From Asterochloris sp. CNOR1 (Eukaryota; Chlorophyta; Trebouxiophyceae; Trebouxiales; Trebouxiaceae), in assembly GCA_963969365.1 (NCBI GenBank), contig OZ017748.1, positions 3,283,001 through 3,347,000 on the forward strand: 64,000 nucleotides of DNA, in the 5' to 3' direction. Below, piece by piece: positions 11,801 to 22,900 of the stretch (its first letter is position 1; the number at the start of each line of letters is the position of its first letter). A program made the translations under genes and the position numbers. The notes beneath the pieces are model-generated. The model searched no databases. It saw only the letters and a program-made list of their open reading frames with translations, and was not told the DNA's origin.

Positions 11801-14800
11801 ACCTCGTCAATATTGACGCCCCTGGCACCGCCGCCGCGCGACAGCTGTGAGAGGATGTTGCCAAGGGCCGGCACAAGCCCCGGCTGGTCGCGGGGATCAG
11901 GGGCACCTGCACCGTGTACAGCTGACAGCCTCACAGCAGGTCAAGCTGCCTGCTGCTCATACCCACAGATGGCATAGCACACCGGTGAAAGCAAGTCTGG
12001 TCAGCACCACAGGAGACCAAAGCACCCCGCCTTGCCATTCTGATTCATGCTGCTGCCACTACCCTGTGTGTTGCTTGCTACAAATGTCAGCAGTGAGATG
12101 CCAGGCCCCATATCAATGCCCCCACCCTGGCCAACAAAGCTGCACCTTGCCTACCACAGCTGCCGCTGCACCCTCGCCCCAGCTTTCAAAAGATGCCCCG
12201 CTTGCTGCTGCGCGTTGCCTTCCATGGCCCAGCTCCCCCCAATGCAGGCTGCCCTCCCAGTACACCTGCCTCCTGCACACTTTGCTGACATCTCTGCAGC
12301 CTTGCACCCAGCCCCTCACAGGCACCTTGGGGGATCATGCCCAGCCTGTGCATTTGTGAAGCCACTGCATTCCAGCGTTTCACAGACTGATGCGCCCTGC
12401 AGCTCTCTGCAGAGAGGCTCCCCGTTGAAGCCTCAGGCAAGTCATAGACATCATGAATGATCTCGGACCTTTGTGGCTCACCTGGGGGAATGAAGCCGAG
12501 TTTGCGTAGGTCAACAGCCACTGCGTCCCAGTCCTCGACAGACAGGTGAGAGATGTACTCCACTAGGGCAATGCTCTGCTCAGGGGTGACTTCGGTCATG
12601 AGGCCAAAGTCGAGGATGCAGATCTTGCCCTCAGGTGTCCTGATCAGGTTGCCCTGCAGCCGTTCCAGGACGACCTCATTACCCCCAGCCGCCATGTCAG
12701 GCTGCAGGCGCGAATCTGGCCCTTGCGACTGGCATGCAGCCGCCGCAGCAGCCACAGGAGATGCCCGCAGCCATACAGTGCAGGGGTTTACAAACTGAGC
12801 AGCAGTTATCAATGCAGCACGAGCCCAGCTTGCAGACACTGCCATCGGCGTTCCCCACACATAAGACAGGCATGCAGTGTTCACACACCCAATTGTGAAG
12901 GACAATAGACCAGCTGGGCTCACTGAGTGGAGTTCTGCGTGCAGAGCTCCACCCCAATGTGAGACAGGCAAGAAGTGTTCATGCATCCACTTGTGGCTAG
13001 CAGGACGCTAGCTGGGCTCACTGGGTGGGGGTCTGCATGAAGGAACCCGGTCTCCAGAAGCTGAATGAGGTAACAGTTGAGCAGGGTGTTGCAAAGCTCC
13101 CGCACGTCCCCTGCCCGGCTGTCGCTGAGCTTCTCCCCTGCAGGCAAGGAACTCACCTGATCACAGGCTGAATCAAGGCTTCCAAATGAGTCTTGAAACC
13201 ACACAGCATGACGCCCTGGCCAGTGGAGACCAGCCTGCACTGCACTTGTTATTGGCAGGCATCCTGGCCAGTAATGCACTGCCGAGTAGAGCAGGCCAGC
13301 TGGGCCCAGGCAGCGTCAAGGTCTCCATCAGCTGCTTGTTGCCGTGGCCAGCAGCGTCTGCAGCTACACCCTGCGCAGATCACCCATCGGTCGCATCACT
13401 CACCTGGAACCCAGGACGTCACCAGAACCTCCTTGTTGCTGAGTTGCACGTACACATCTGGCACAAAGATGCCGTCCAGCCCTGCCATCTGCTGCTTGAA
13501 GACTGTGCTGTTGATGGCTTCCCTCTCATAGTCCAGCTCGTGAAAGAATCTGCCGGCCCACTCATCTATAAGGGATGTCCAGTCTGACCGGATCTGCAGG
13601 GCAGGGGCCGCCCCAAGCTCAGTCAGGGGACAGTTGCAGCGACACTTGCAGCGCAGCAGGCATGCCACAATTTGCAGACAGCATGGCAGGATGACTGCAA
13701 GAACGCAGTGCAGCGCTGTGTACCCATTCCAAAGGCGTACCTTGCAGAAGCTGCTGCTGATGGGCCAGGCAGCCAGCACCCTGTTGGTGTCTGTTCGCAT
13801 GCAAAGCTGTCCAGTGCCAGCCACACCTGAGGGAACTGTCTGAGAAAGATGGCCAGCCGCCGCATGAGGAAGAGGTCCAGCGCCACCGACTCCATGACGG
13901 ACGGGCGCTGCACCTTGACAGCCACCTCCCCGCCCCCATAGGCTGGGGACAGGGTGCCCTTGTAGACCTGGCCCAGTGAGGCTGAGGCTATGGGGATGGC
14001 TGACAGGCGGGTGAAGACGTCCTCGATCGGCTGCCCAAAGGCTGCAGCAGGGGCATGGGCTCAGCCTGGTGCAGCCAGGGACCAGGCGAGTTCAGCGACA
14101 GACTGTCTTATTGAGCAGCACTCAGCCTGGGCAAAGTTCAGCCTGGTGCAACCTGGGACCAGGTGAGGGCAGCGATTTGAGCAGCAACAGACTGTCTTGA
14201 TGAGCCGAACTCGCCCTGGGCAGCTGTCTCGAAAGAGGGCATACATGAGAGCATGCAGTAGGAATGCACAGCTCAGAAGGGGTTGCCTGACTGCAGACAA
14301 CCAAAGGACATGCCAGTCCCCACCTGCTGCCTGCTGTCCTTTGTGCCTGCTCAACTTGGGGCCTGCCATGGTCAGCAAGCATTGCAGCATGCCCTGCTAC
14401 AGAGCCTTGACAATGCAGGCGGCCAACAAGGGGCAGCAATGCGCCGCTGATCTCCTGTGGGCCCCTCTCCCATGCAACGGCTGTGCCATCTCGTTCAGAC
14501 AAGATCTTCCCTGAGCCACGGCGATGCGGACAGCTGGCGAGAGGAAGGCGGGCTCAGGCTGTGCCTGCCTGACACGGAACCGCCGTAAGGCACATCAGCA
14601 GGTCACCACCCTGCACTGCGAGAATGCATCCACCCAGCATGATGCATGCAAATCCTTCCCTGTTTTGTGTCAGCCCCACCAAGGAATTGCAAAAGTCGTT
14701 CTGGCTATGGCAATGCGAGCGGCTGGCATGAGACGAGGGGAGCTGAGGCTGTGCTGCCTGTGGCAGGCACCACAAATGCAGTCTCACGGCAGATTGGCAG

Positions 14801-17800
14801 GTTGGCGATGCAGGCAGCCAGCAGGGGCCAGGTGGGATCCTGATGCACTGTGCCAGCCCCACTCAGATGATAATGAACTGAGCCATGAAAACGCAAGCAG
14901 CTGTCGGAGCTGACGTGGGACAAGCAGACTCACCAGACCCGGTGCCTGCTCATCTACACATGTTGTAACTCACCCTGAGCCATGACGATTCTTGCAGCTG
15001 GCGTGGGGAAGGGGGGCACCCGGTCCTGCAGGCGCTCAATCTCAATCAGGTAGTTGAGGTCCAGGATGTCCACCCGCGTAGATACAGCCTGGGCGACTTT
15101 GATGTAAGCGGGACCCAGGCGCTCAATGGCCAAGCGCAGCTGCCGGGCTCGCTGGGGGGAATTGGCTTCCAAACTACCTGCAAGTGCAGGGATCAAGGTG
15201 TTCTCAGGTAGTGTGGCATTGAGCTTGCGTGCCGACAGCTGTGAAAGGGGCCAGGCACAGTCTCAGCTTCCTCGCTGGCTCGAGAGTTGTGGCTTCCACG
15301 ACCCTGCAAGTGCAGTGGACAGGAACTGTCCAGGCTGTGTATCAGACGGGTGGCTGTAAGGGGGCCCAGGCGCAGCTGCGTGGCTAGCTGTGGCTGGAAG
15401 GAATGGGCTGCCAGGCTGCCTACAGGCTGTGTGTTTCCTCAAGAGTGTGACAGAGCAAGGGGCGCCCCTCGCTCTGGACCAGATGGCCTCACAGCAGCCT
15501 GCAGGGTGTGGAGGGGGGGCTTGCTGGCAGGGGGTGCTTGAATGGGGTTGACAGGCGCAGCACAGGCCCTGTGTGCAAGCCCAGCAAGGCGCTCCAGGGG
15601 AGTCCAAGATGGACTGACAGCTGCTGGGGCTGATAGTATTGCTGGAGCCCAACTCAGGGTATAGATAGTGCAGCCCAATTCATAGGCCATCCAGAGAGCT
15701 GCCCTACAAAAGGCGCGGTTCTCAGGCTGCTGCTCTGCATTCCAAGCCCAGGCGCCACCTTGAAAGGGATGCCAGTTTACCGGTGAATCTGTCCAGTGCC
15801 AGGCTGACGCTGACCCTGGCAGCAGCCAGAGCCACAGCAAGTGAGCGTCGAGCCACAGCCACAGGCCGCCGAGCCCAATAGGAGGCGACAGTCTGAGGTA
15901 AATAATTGGGTGTCAGAGTGTCATCTGGTTCGCCTGGCCGCAGGCGGGAGTCCCAGTCCTGTCTGGGCATGCTGGCAGCGACCACAGCAGCCACAGCCAG
16001 CGACAGCCAAGCCAGGGTTCGGATGCTGTAACCACCAACACCTGCAGCGTGCAGAGGTTTGCTTGGTCATTAAGCATGTTGTCAAGCAGCGCCACCTTTC
16101 AGCTGCTTCACTGCTGAAGTCTGCTGCTGAATTGCACATGCAAATCACTTGCAAGAGTGCAGGATGGGATGGTTCTGTACTGATGTTCACTTTGCTTGCT
16201 GTGACGCATGAGTTCATTGCTGCCAGATACCACAGCACCCACCATCTGTCTCAGCATGCGCAAAAGCCGTCTGAACAGACTCGATCAGGCCCCTGGCTTG
16301 GGCGTTTTGCACACCAGGCAGGTGCACACTGGGGGCAATGCCGGCTGCCAGCGAGCTCAGCTGGTCTGAGAGGTCATGCAGTGCTGAGCGCAGGCTGCTC
16401 AGTGCCTGTTGCACAACTGACTGCTCCGCTGACTGAACTGCCTGCAGCGAGGCAAACGTTCCTCAGGGTGTCAGCGCATTTGCCAGGCCTAACCATCTTT
16501 GCATAGCTCAGAGTGCTTACAGGGTCGAAGGGTTGCAAAGGTGCAGGTGAGAGAGCAGCTGCCCAACTCTGAGGGCGCCAGTGCTCAAGCAGCACTGTCA
16601 GACAGTGCTGCTTTGCTGGCTCACCTCATAGGAGCGCTCGATGTTCCCCTCAGCAGCCCTAAAAGGGTCCAGTGCGCTGCGCCCAAAGAGGCTGCTGGTC
16701 TGGGCGTCAACAAAGTGTGACAGCCTCTCCCCGGCCCTGAGAAAAGCCCTTGTCCCAAAGTGGGGCTGCAGCACGCGATCGCCAGCCAGGGTCTGCAGCA
16801 TGCAGGTATGGTCCCTCTGTTGTGTGATAGCCTTTCAGGCTTGCAGAGGAGCACCTGGCTGACGCAGTGCCTGACCTGCTGCATGCTTGCAAAGAGTGCC
16901 TCACCTGCTGCATGCTTCGTGAAACGCAATGTCAATGCTTGACGCACTCCTCTTGAGTGTGCAGAGGCAACTTTTTACCACTCACCGCCTCCTCTGTCTG
17001 GAGGCTGTCTCTGATGCTGTCTGTGATGCTGTTCACATACCCCTCCACAGTCTCCACCTCACTCTCCACTCCCTGCACAGCTCTTTCCACTGCAGCAAGA
17101 TGGCGAGCCACTCCAGTAAGCAGGCAGCTGTGCTCAGGGCCCTCTCTGCAGACAGCCACCTGCGCTGGTCGCTGCATGCAGCGGGCATGCAATGCAAAAT
17201 CATGCACCTCAATCTGGTGGTCCTGGCATTGCTGCTGCTGCCACGTGCTGAGGATGGTGATGGTATGCTCTGTCCACGGGTAAGTGCGAGCCACCCTTCC
17301 TGCCCAGCCAAAGGTATGGTAGCGGTGGGGTGTAACAAGCAGCACACTGCATGAAAGGCCTGCCTCTCACCTTCACGCTCGGCCGCAAAGAGCGGCGCCA
17401 GCTCAGGCGACAGCACCTTGACGATGCTGTGCAGCCCATCGTTGACCTGGTGCAGTGCTTGAGCCAGTGTGCTGGCTGCTGCCCTGCTGCCATGGTGTGG
17501 CGGCAAGCTGTGCCACCAGTTGTCATCCTCCAGCTCATTCAGCAACTCCTTGCCAGTAATTCTGCAGTTGTTATTACGCAACGGTTGCATGGTCTCTGCT
17601 GTCAGCAGAAAGGGCTTGTGAGGGCCTGGCGGTGCAGAGCTGCAGCAGGGGCCTGCCCATCATCACCTTGCTGCAAAGCCCGTTGGCAAGCCATGCGCTG
17701 GCTAGCCTGAGGCTACACAAGCAGCATGTCAAGCATTGGGGCATCTGTTGTCGCTCCGTGCAGCACAGTGTTCAGACAACAGGCCAGATGCAGCCTGCCA

Positions 17801-19290
17801 TCACTCAACAACAGCAGGATTGCAGGTGCAGCACTCCAGATACCAGCCACGTCCACCGGGTCTTGATGTGCATGGTTTCCACCCCACCTGGACAGCCCCG
17901 AGTTGATTCTGGAGATGGCAGATGCCAGGGCGACATGATAGCGGGCACCCAGATCATCAGCCACAGCCACAACCCGCGAGGTGGTGCCCCCCCAAGTCTG
18001 TGAGACCTGGCGCACAGCCTCAGAGGCGGCGGCCTCCCAGGACTGTGATGCCTGCCGCGCAGCCTCAGAGGCGGCCCCCCAAGTCTGTGATGCCTGCCGC
18101 GCAGCCTCAGAGGCGGCCCCCCAAGTCTGTGAGGCCTGCTGTGCAGACTCAGAGGCGGCGGCCCCGGAAGTCTGTGATGCCTGCTGCGCAGCCTCAGAGG
18201 CTGCGGCCTCCCAAGTCTGTGATGCCTGCTGCGCGGCCTCAGAGGCGGCCCCCCCCAAAGTCTGTGAGGCCTGCTGCGCAGGCTCAGAGGCGGCGGCCCC
18301 GGAAGTCTGTGATGCCTGCCGCGCAGCCTCAGAGGCGGCCCCCCAAGTCTGTGATGCCTGCCGCGCAGCCTCAGAGGCGGCCCCCCAAGTCTGTGAGGCC
18401 TGCTGTGCAGGCTCAGAGGCGGCGGCCCCGGAAGTCTGTGATGCCTGCTGCGCAGCCTCAGATGCTGCGGCCTCCCAAGTCTGTGATGCCTGCTGCGCGG
18501 CCTCAGAGGCGGGCCCCCCCAAAGTCTGTGAGGCCTGCTGCGCAGGCTCAGATGCGGCGGCCCGGAAAGTCTGTGATGCCTGCTGCGCAGCCTCAGAGGC
18601 GGCGGCCTCCCCAGTCTGTGATGCCTGCTGCGCGGCCTCAGAGGCGCCCCCCCCTAAAGTCTGTGAGGCCTGCTGCGCAGGCTCAGAGGCGGCGGCCCCG
18701 GAAGTCTGTGATGCCTGCTGCGCAGCCTCAGAGGCGGCGGCCACCCCAGTCTGTGATGCCTGCTGCGCGGCCTCAGAGGCGGCCCCCCCCAAAGTCTGTG
18801 GGGCCTGCTGCGCAGGCTCAGAGGCGGCGGCCCCGGAAGTCTGTGATGCCTGCTGCGCAGCCTCAGAGGCGGTGGCCTCCTGAGTCTCTGAGGCCTGCTG
18901 CGTGGCCTCAGAGGCGGCCCCCCCAAAAGTCTGTGAGGCCTGCTGCGCAGGCTCAGAGGCGGCGGCCCCAAAAGTCTGTGATGCCTGCTGCGCGGCCTCA
19001 GAGGCGGCGACCCAGGAAGCCTGTGGTGCCTGCTGGGCGGCCCCAGAGACGGCGACCCAGGAAGCCTGTGATGCCTGCTGCGCGGCCTCAGAGGCGCCCC
19101 CCCCCAAAGTCTGTGAGGCCTGCTGCGCAGGCTCAGAGGCGGCGGCCCCGGAAATCTGTGATGCCTGCTGCGCAGCCTCAGAGGCAGCGGGCACCCAAGT
19201 CTGTGATGCCTGCTGTGCAGGCTCAGAGGCGGCGGCGGCCTTAAGATTCTGCTGAGCGCCATTGTGCAGGCATATAGCAAGGCCGGGCAT
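8879..19290 (-). CDS. ABC1K3: ABC1K3-like atypical kinase fused to a 28-copy amphipathic repeat and membrane segment
   Basis: ABC1/UbiB kinases of this plant branch sit on plastoglobules and thylakoids and act in prenylquinone and tocopherol metabolism. Seventeen exons close in phase: 17888-19290, 17371-17561, 16986-17269, 16625-16792, 16243-16441, 15781-16041, 14974-15177, 13827-14041, 13404-13593, 13022-13137, 12482-12653, 11803-11906, 11430-11648, 10944-11123, 10149-10330, 9485-9669 and 8879-9132, about 1,508 residues. In order they encode 14/15-residue repeats, helical linkers, one hydrophobic segment ([14 protein letters not shown]), the ABC1 signature region, [23 protein letters not shown] and an alpha-helical tail. 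[12 protein letters not shown] and [10 protein letters not shown] resemble ABC1K3 best. The KxGQ motif reads KVAQ. Plant ABC1K3 is roughly half this size. The ATG at 19290 is tentative; an upstream exon at 19629-19730 is possible. The kinase assignment is secure; the fusion rests on phase and continuity. Confidence 0.88.
9785..9850 (-). repeat. Acceptor-side copy in a kinase intron
   Basis: On the minus strand TAGTGACCCAGGACAAGCAG, then GAGGCATTGATTGGTGA, copies the start of the exon ending at 9485 (CTGTGACCCAGGAGGACGAG, then GAGGCTCTGACCA). Confidence 0.65.
12325..12532 (-). repeat. Copy of a kinase exon end ([17 protein letters not shown]) in its intron
   Basis: The exon ends with [17 protein letters not shown] before the donor. 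The intron contains an open block reading [17 protein letters not shown] in the same orientation, about 155 bp downstream. Residue-level conservation shows the copy is exon-derived. Confidence 0.9.
12840..13040 (-). repeat. Decoy copy of the HADPHP catalytic-loop exon end
   Basis: The true exon ends with GFLHADPHP at the donor (13022). About 100 bp further into the intron the block reads GALHAELHS followed by the same VSPA. The downstream intronic text ([11 protein letters not shown] against [12 protein letters not shown]) is duplicated too, so the unit spans the junction and about 80 bp of intron. Confidence 0.9.
14500..15015 (-). repeat. Three degraded copies of a kinase exon end
   Basis: On the plus strand the exon end reads CTGAGCCATGACGATTCTTG then CAGCTGGCGTGGGG. 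Echoes are CTGAGCCACGGCGATGCGGA then CAGCTGGCGAGAGG near 14512, CTATGGCAATGCGAGCGGCT near 14703 and CTGAGCCATGAAAACGCAAG near 14879. Spacing is about 100-190 bp. Confidence 0.85.
15115..15430 (-). repeat. Acceptor-side copies in a kinase intron
   Basis: The acceptor end (plus strand TTGGCTTCCAAACTACCTGC then AAGTGCAG) recurs as GTGGCTTCCACGACCCTGCA then AGTGCAG near 15290. A further echo of the GGGCCCAGGCGCAGCTGC exon text lies near 15361. Confidence 0.7.
17930..19240 (-). repeat. Coding minisatellite, 28 copies of a 42/45-bp unit
   Basis: On the minus strand 28 tandem units encode the consensus [15 protein letters not shown] (15 residues), with a few 14-residue units ([14 protein letters not shown]). 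A higher-order trimer is visible in which the units alternate as TSGAAA, TLGGAA/TWGAA and TWEAAA/TGEAAA. All changes keep the frame. Each unit is an Ala/Gln/Ser amphipathic helix candidate. Unit edges on the plus strand read GCCTCAGAGGCGGC. Confidence 0.95.
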
Positions 19291-19971
19291 CAGCAAGTGC
19301 AGACCTGGCCCTTCACTGGTGCAATCTGGAAATGGGTCCACAGCAGCAGTGAAGGGCGCCAGGAGGCCTTGGGCCTGCTCAGGCACCTCGGGATCTGCTG
19401 CTGCCCGACATGGTGACACTTGGTGCCTCTGCTGTCGCCCTCTGTACTGCTGCCGAGCATGTAGCCTGCATCCTCAATGGATACACGTTATGGCACACCT
19501 ACGTGCAGAGCTGCTGAAGTAGTTCCAAAATAAGCAATGGCACAGACAGTCTTGGCAGACTTCACAAAATGAGCAATGGCACAGACCATCTTGACAGATC
19601 CAGGGGCACACAGAAGACAGAGTCTCACCTTGATGGGCCACTCCACTCGGCCAATGAACTGCCACGTTGTTTGAGCAGGGGATTGCGCATTCTGACCAGT
19701 GCTGTGGATACCGATCAGGACTGCTTACCGTAAGGGCTCAGGGCACAGGGCATGATGGGCCAGACATGGCACCGGGTGAATTCTGAATTGATCAAAAGTA
19801 GGTCTCCCGAAACAAATGAGCATGTGGTGACTCCGAGCTGAGGTGAATAGCTGCAGCAGAAAAGCAGCTAGATGTCAGGAGAGACAAGCAAGGTGCTCAT
19901 GGGTCAAAATCATGACGTTGATGCTGCATGTGGTGTGAGGCAATGATGGAAACTTGTATGTTGAATTGCTG
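19291..19971. promoter_or_regulatory. Divergent upstream region between ABC1 kinase and CFAP100
   Basis: The kinase (-) and CFAP100 (+) are transcribed apart from here. An open block at 19629-19730 (minus strand, ending QFIGRVEWPIK at a GTGAGA donor) would join in phase 0 to the kinase acceptor at 19251, so it may be a first kinase exon. CFAP100 has an in-frame TGA near 19935 just before its ATG. No core promoter element is recognised. Confidence 0.4.
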
Positions 19972-22900
19972 ATGCAGGCTGTATCTGCAGATATATCGCG
20001 CAGCGTATCCTATGCAAGCAATGTGGGTGGACTCTCCAGCAAGAAGCTGCAGGTCCCGGCGGGCCTTGCCAGCAGTCAGCAGCTGCCTCCAGACATGTGA
20101 GCATGAGCTCTCCTTGTGCCCTATCCCTGTGAGAAAGCCTGCAGCAAGGACAGCTTCTCTGCCGTTCCCAGGATTGACGCTTTCAAGAACTACCCCTCTG
20201 CATGCTTTCTCTGCAGCATCATCCATGGGACTTTGCAGCTTGCCCCTTGCTGGCTGCATTCTGAGTTGTATGCGTCTGTGCCCCTGCCTGCAGCGAGGAG
20301 AACCCCTTTGCTCTCCCCAGCGATGAGGAGATCTTCATGCTGCAAGAGGATGAGAAGCGGCGGCGCTCTGAGCAGATCAGGGCCATGCGCAGTCTGCCTG
20401 TCTACATGAAGTCCACTTTCTCATCCCAAATTCAGGCCACGGTGGCGCGGGATGCTGGCACAGCTAATGCGCAACGCAGGCCCATGGGAGTGGACCCTGT
20501 CAGGTGTGGGGAAACAATGCTTGCCCTGTCAAGGTCACTGTCACAGCTGGTGTGCAGCGCTGCAATGCCCCTGGTCAGGTGCAGCACGGTGCATGCGCAT
20601 GCTCAGTGCAGACTCATTGCGGGACGCTGGCATTGTTCCTGGGAGTGGAACCTGTCTGGTGCCGCCCCGCAGCTGCAGTGTGGCGCGGCATGGTGCAGGC
20701 TCAGAGCACCAGCATGTCCAGTGCCCCTGTCCGGTGCTGCCTGTGTGCGGCCTGCTCAGTGTGAGATGCTGGCACGGCCAATTTCTGAGGGATTGTACCA
20801 GACATACTTTTGCAACTTGAGGTTCATGCAGCCCTCTGCGAGCCGCTGCACATGGTCTTGATGCTGTCTGCACAGGTGACCCCATCACTCCATGAGAGCA
20901 CTCCAACAACAAGCCAGTGCTGGCTGCATTTGCCCTTGCAAGCCATCGCTATGTGCTGCGGGGAAGTCATGCCTGTTGTGCTGGCTGGCCTCTTTGCATG
21001 GCACAAGCTGTCACTAGCGTGGCCAATGAACATAGCGATGCTGCTGTAGGGAGATGACGGCTGCAGCACTGGCCTCTGGCCCCTCCAGCCGCCGCCCCGA
21101 AAAGGAGAACATGACAGATTTCCTGGCCAAGAAACGCGAAATCTTCCTGGTGCAGATGAGCCTGGACACCAAGCGGGCTGAGATCACTAAGCTGGAGGAG
21201 CGGGCCCTGCAGGCAAGCAGCAACATCCCACACGCATCATGCACATCACGCTGGGGTCAGCACTGGTGGGGATATTGAGCAGCATTGCCAAGGGGGTCAG
21301 GTTGGCATTGCTATCGTGTTGTGCTCGATGACCCGAGCTGGAGGGGTAGGCCCTGCAATCATCATGCCTGACTGACAGCACTGCAGATGCATGCAATTGA
21401 GGGACTGGGAAGAGACAATGTGGCATGAACCAGGAGGGGTTGTGGGCGAGCAGCATGTTGCGGGTGCTGCAGGTTTCAGCCTGCTGACTGCAGATCACTG
21501 AGCTGAGCGCATGCTTGAGAAGGCGGCCCTGCAGGCAAGCCAGCGCTGCGCAGGGCAGCATCATCAGTTTGAATGTGCCTGCCAACAGCAGGCAGGCATT
21601 GCTGTTGAAGGAAGGCACATCAGGCGAGCGTCTTGCCAGCCCTTTCTGCGGCAATGCCAGAGGCCTCTGGCAGTGGTTGAGCCAGATATCTGCAGATGCA
21701 CCAAGTTCCACACTGTTGCCTGCAGAGGGAGGAGGCGCTGAAGAAGTCTGAGCAGATGCTGGAGGAGGATGCCCTCAGGTTAAAACCCAGCCACTGCTTG
21801 CCCATTTACTGCTTGCGTCAGACCTCGCAGCCTCGCCTGGAAACCTCAGCTCACACTGTTCAAGTGTGATGCCAACCAGCTTAAGGTAGCTTGGCTCCGT
21901 CCTGTGTCTGTCCCCAGACTCCACAGATGGAAGTAATCGCCTTACCTTAGCCCCAGAGGGTGGCAGTTCGCCTGTACCCAGACTCTGAAATATTGCACTC
22001 ACACTCTGCAGAAACTCAATACAATGCCTGCCATGCCTGCAGGTTTGACGCTTTCCTGAAGGAAAATGACGAGAAGGTGCAGGATGCCATCAAGAAGGCA
22101 GAAATTGAGGCCAAGGCCAAGCAGGATAAGGTAGGACCCCAAGTGCCTCTGCCTGAGCGCCTGTGACTACATCGTGGCCTTGCTAAAAAGCCCTCTGCTC
22201 AGGGTATTCGTACACATCGCAGTGCAGCAGCACTGGGCAGCTGCCAGAGGCGTGCTCTCATGGGTGGGGTTGGAGATGCTATTTCCAAATTTGAATGAAG
22301 ACAGCCCTGGCTCCCTGCATGCACCTGTCTGGCAACGGGAGTGAGGGGCTTGCACCCACCTGCGTGCCCCTCACTGCATGACACATTCAGCACCCAAGGC
22401 AGGCGACATGCACTGTCAGTACGTAGTCTGCAGCTGCTTACTCTACTGCACACAGCAGGGCTGGCAGCTCAGACTGCGAGCCCTGTCTCTAGGTACTGGC
22501 GGTCAAATGCCTCAAGCCCTGTCTCAAAGTGCAGCTCTCAGGGCTCTGCACAGCTGCAAGCAGCTCTGAACTTGCCACTCGCCTGACACTTCACTGTCCT
22601 GCCCTGTGTTCCTGATCACCAAGCCTCCATTTGCAGCGCCAAGCCCTGCCCAGTGGCCAGCCTGTCACCATTCTGGGAGGCAGGCACTTTGATGCTCTGC
22701 TCTGCCTGCAGCTGCTGGAGATCAAGCGATTGAATGCGGGCCTGGGGGCCCTGCGCAGCGAGCTGAACAAGTTTGAGGAGCAGCTGGAGGACTGTCGCAA
22801 GTACCGCGAATTCCTGGACAGCATCACTCCAGAGGCAGGGTTTTGCAAGCATTGCAGGGCAACAGGATGCCTGTGGCCGACATTTTTTGTGACTGATACG

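Noticed and set aside
17930-19240. Possible CRISPR array because of many regular repeats
   Set aside because: Units are directly abutting with no unique spacers, keep an open frame, and sit in a eukaryotic exon.
17922-19244. Plus-strand 440-codon Pro/Arg/Ala ORF
   Set aside because: It is the reverse strand of the coding minisatellite; openness follows from a stop-free 3n repeat unit.
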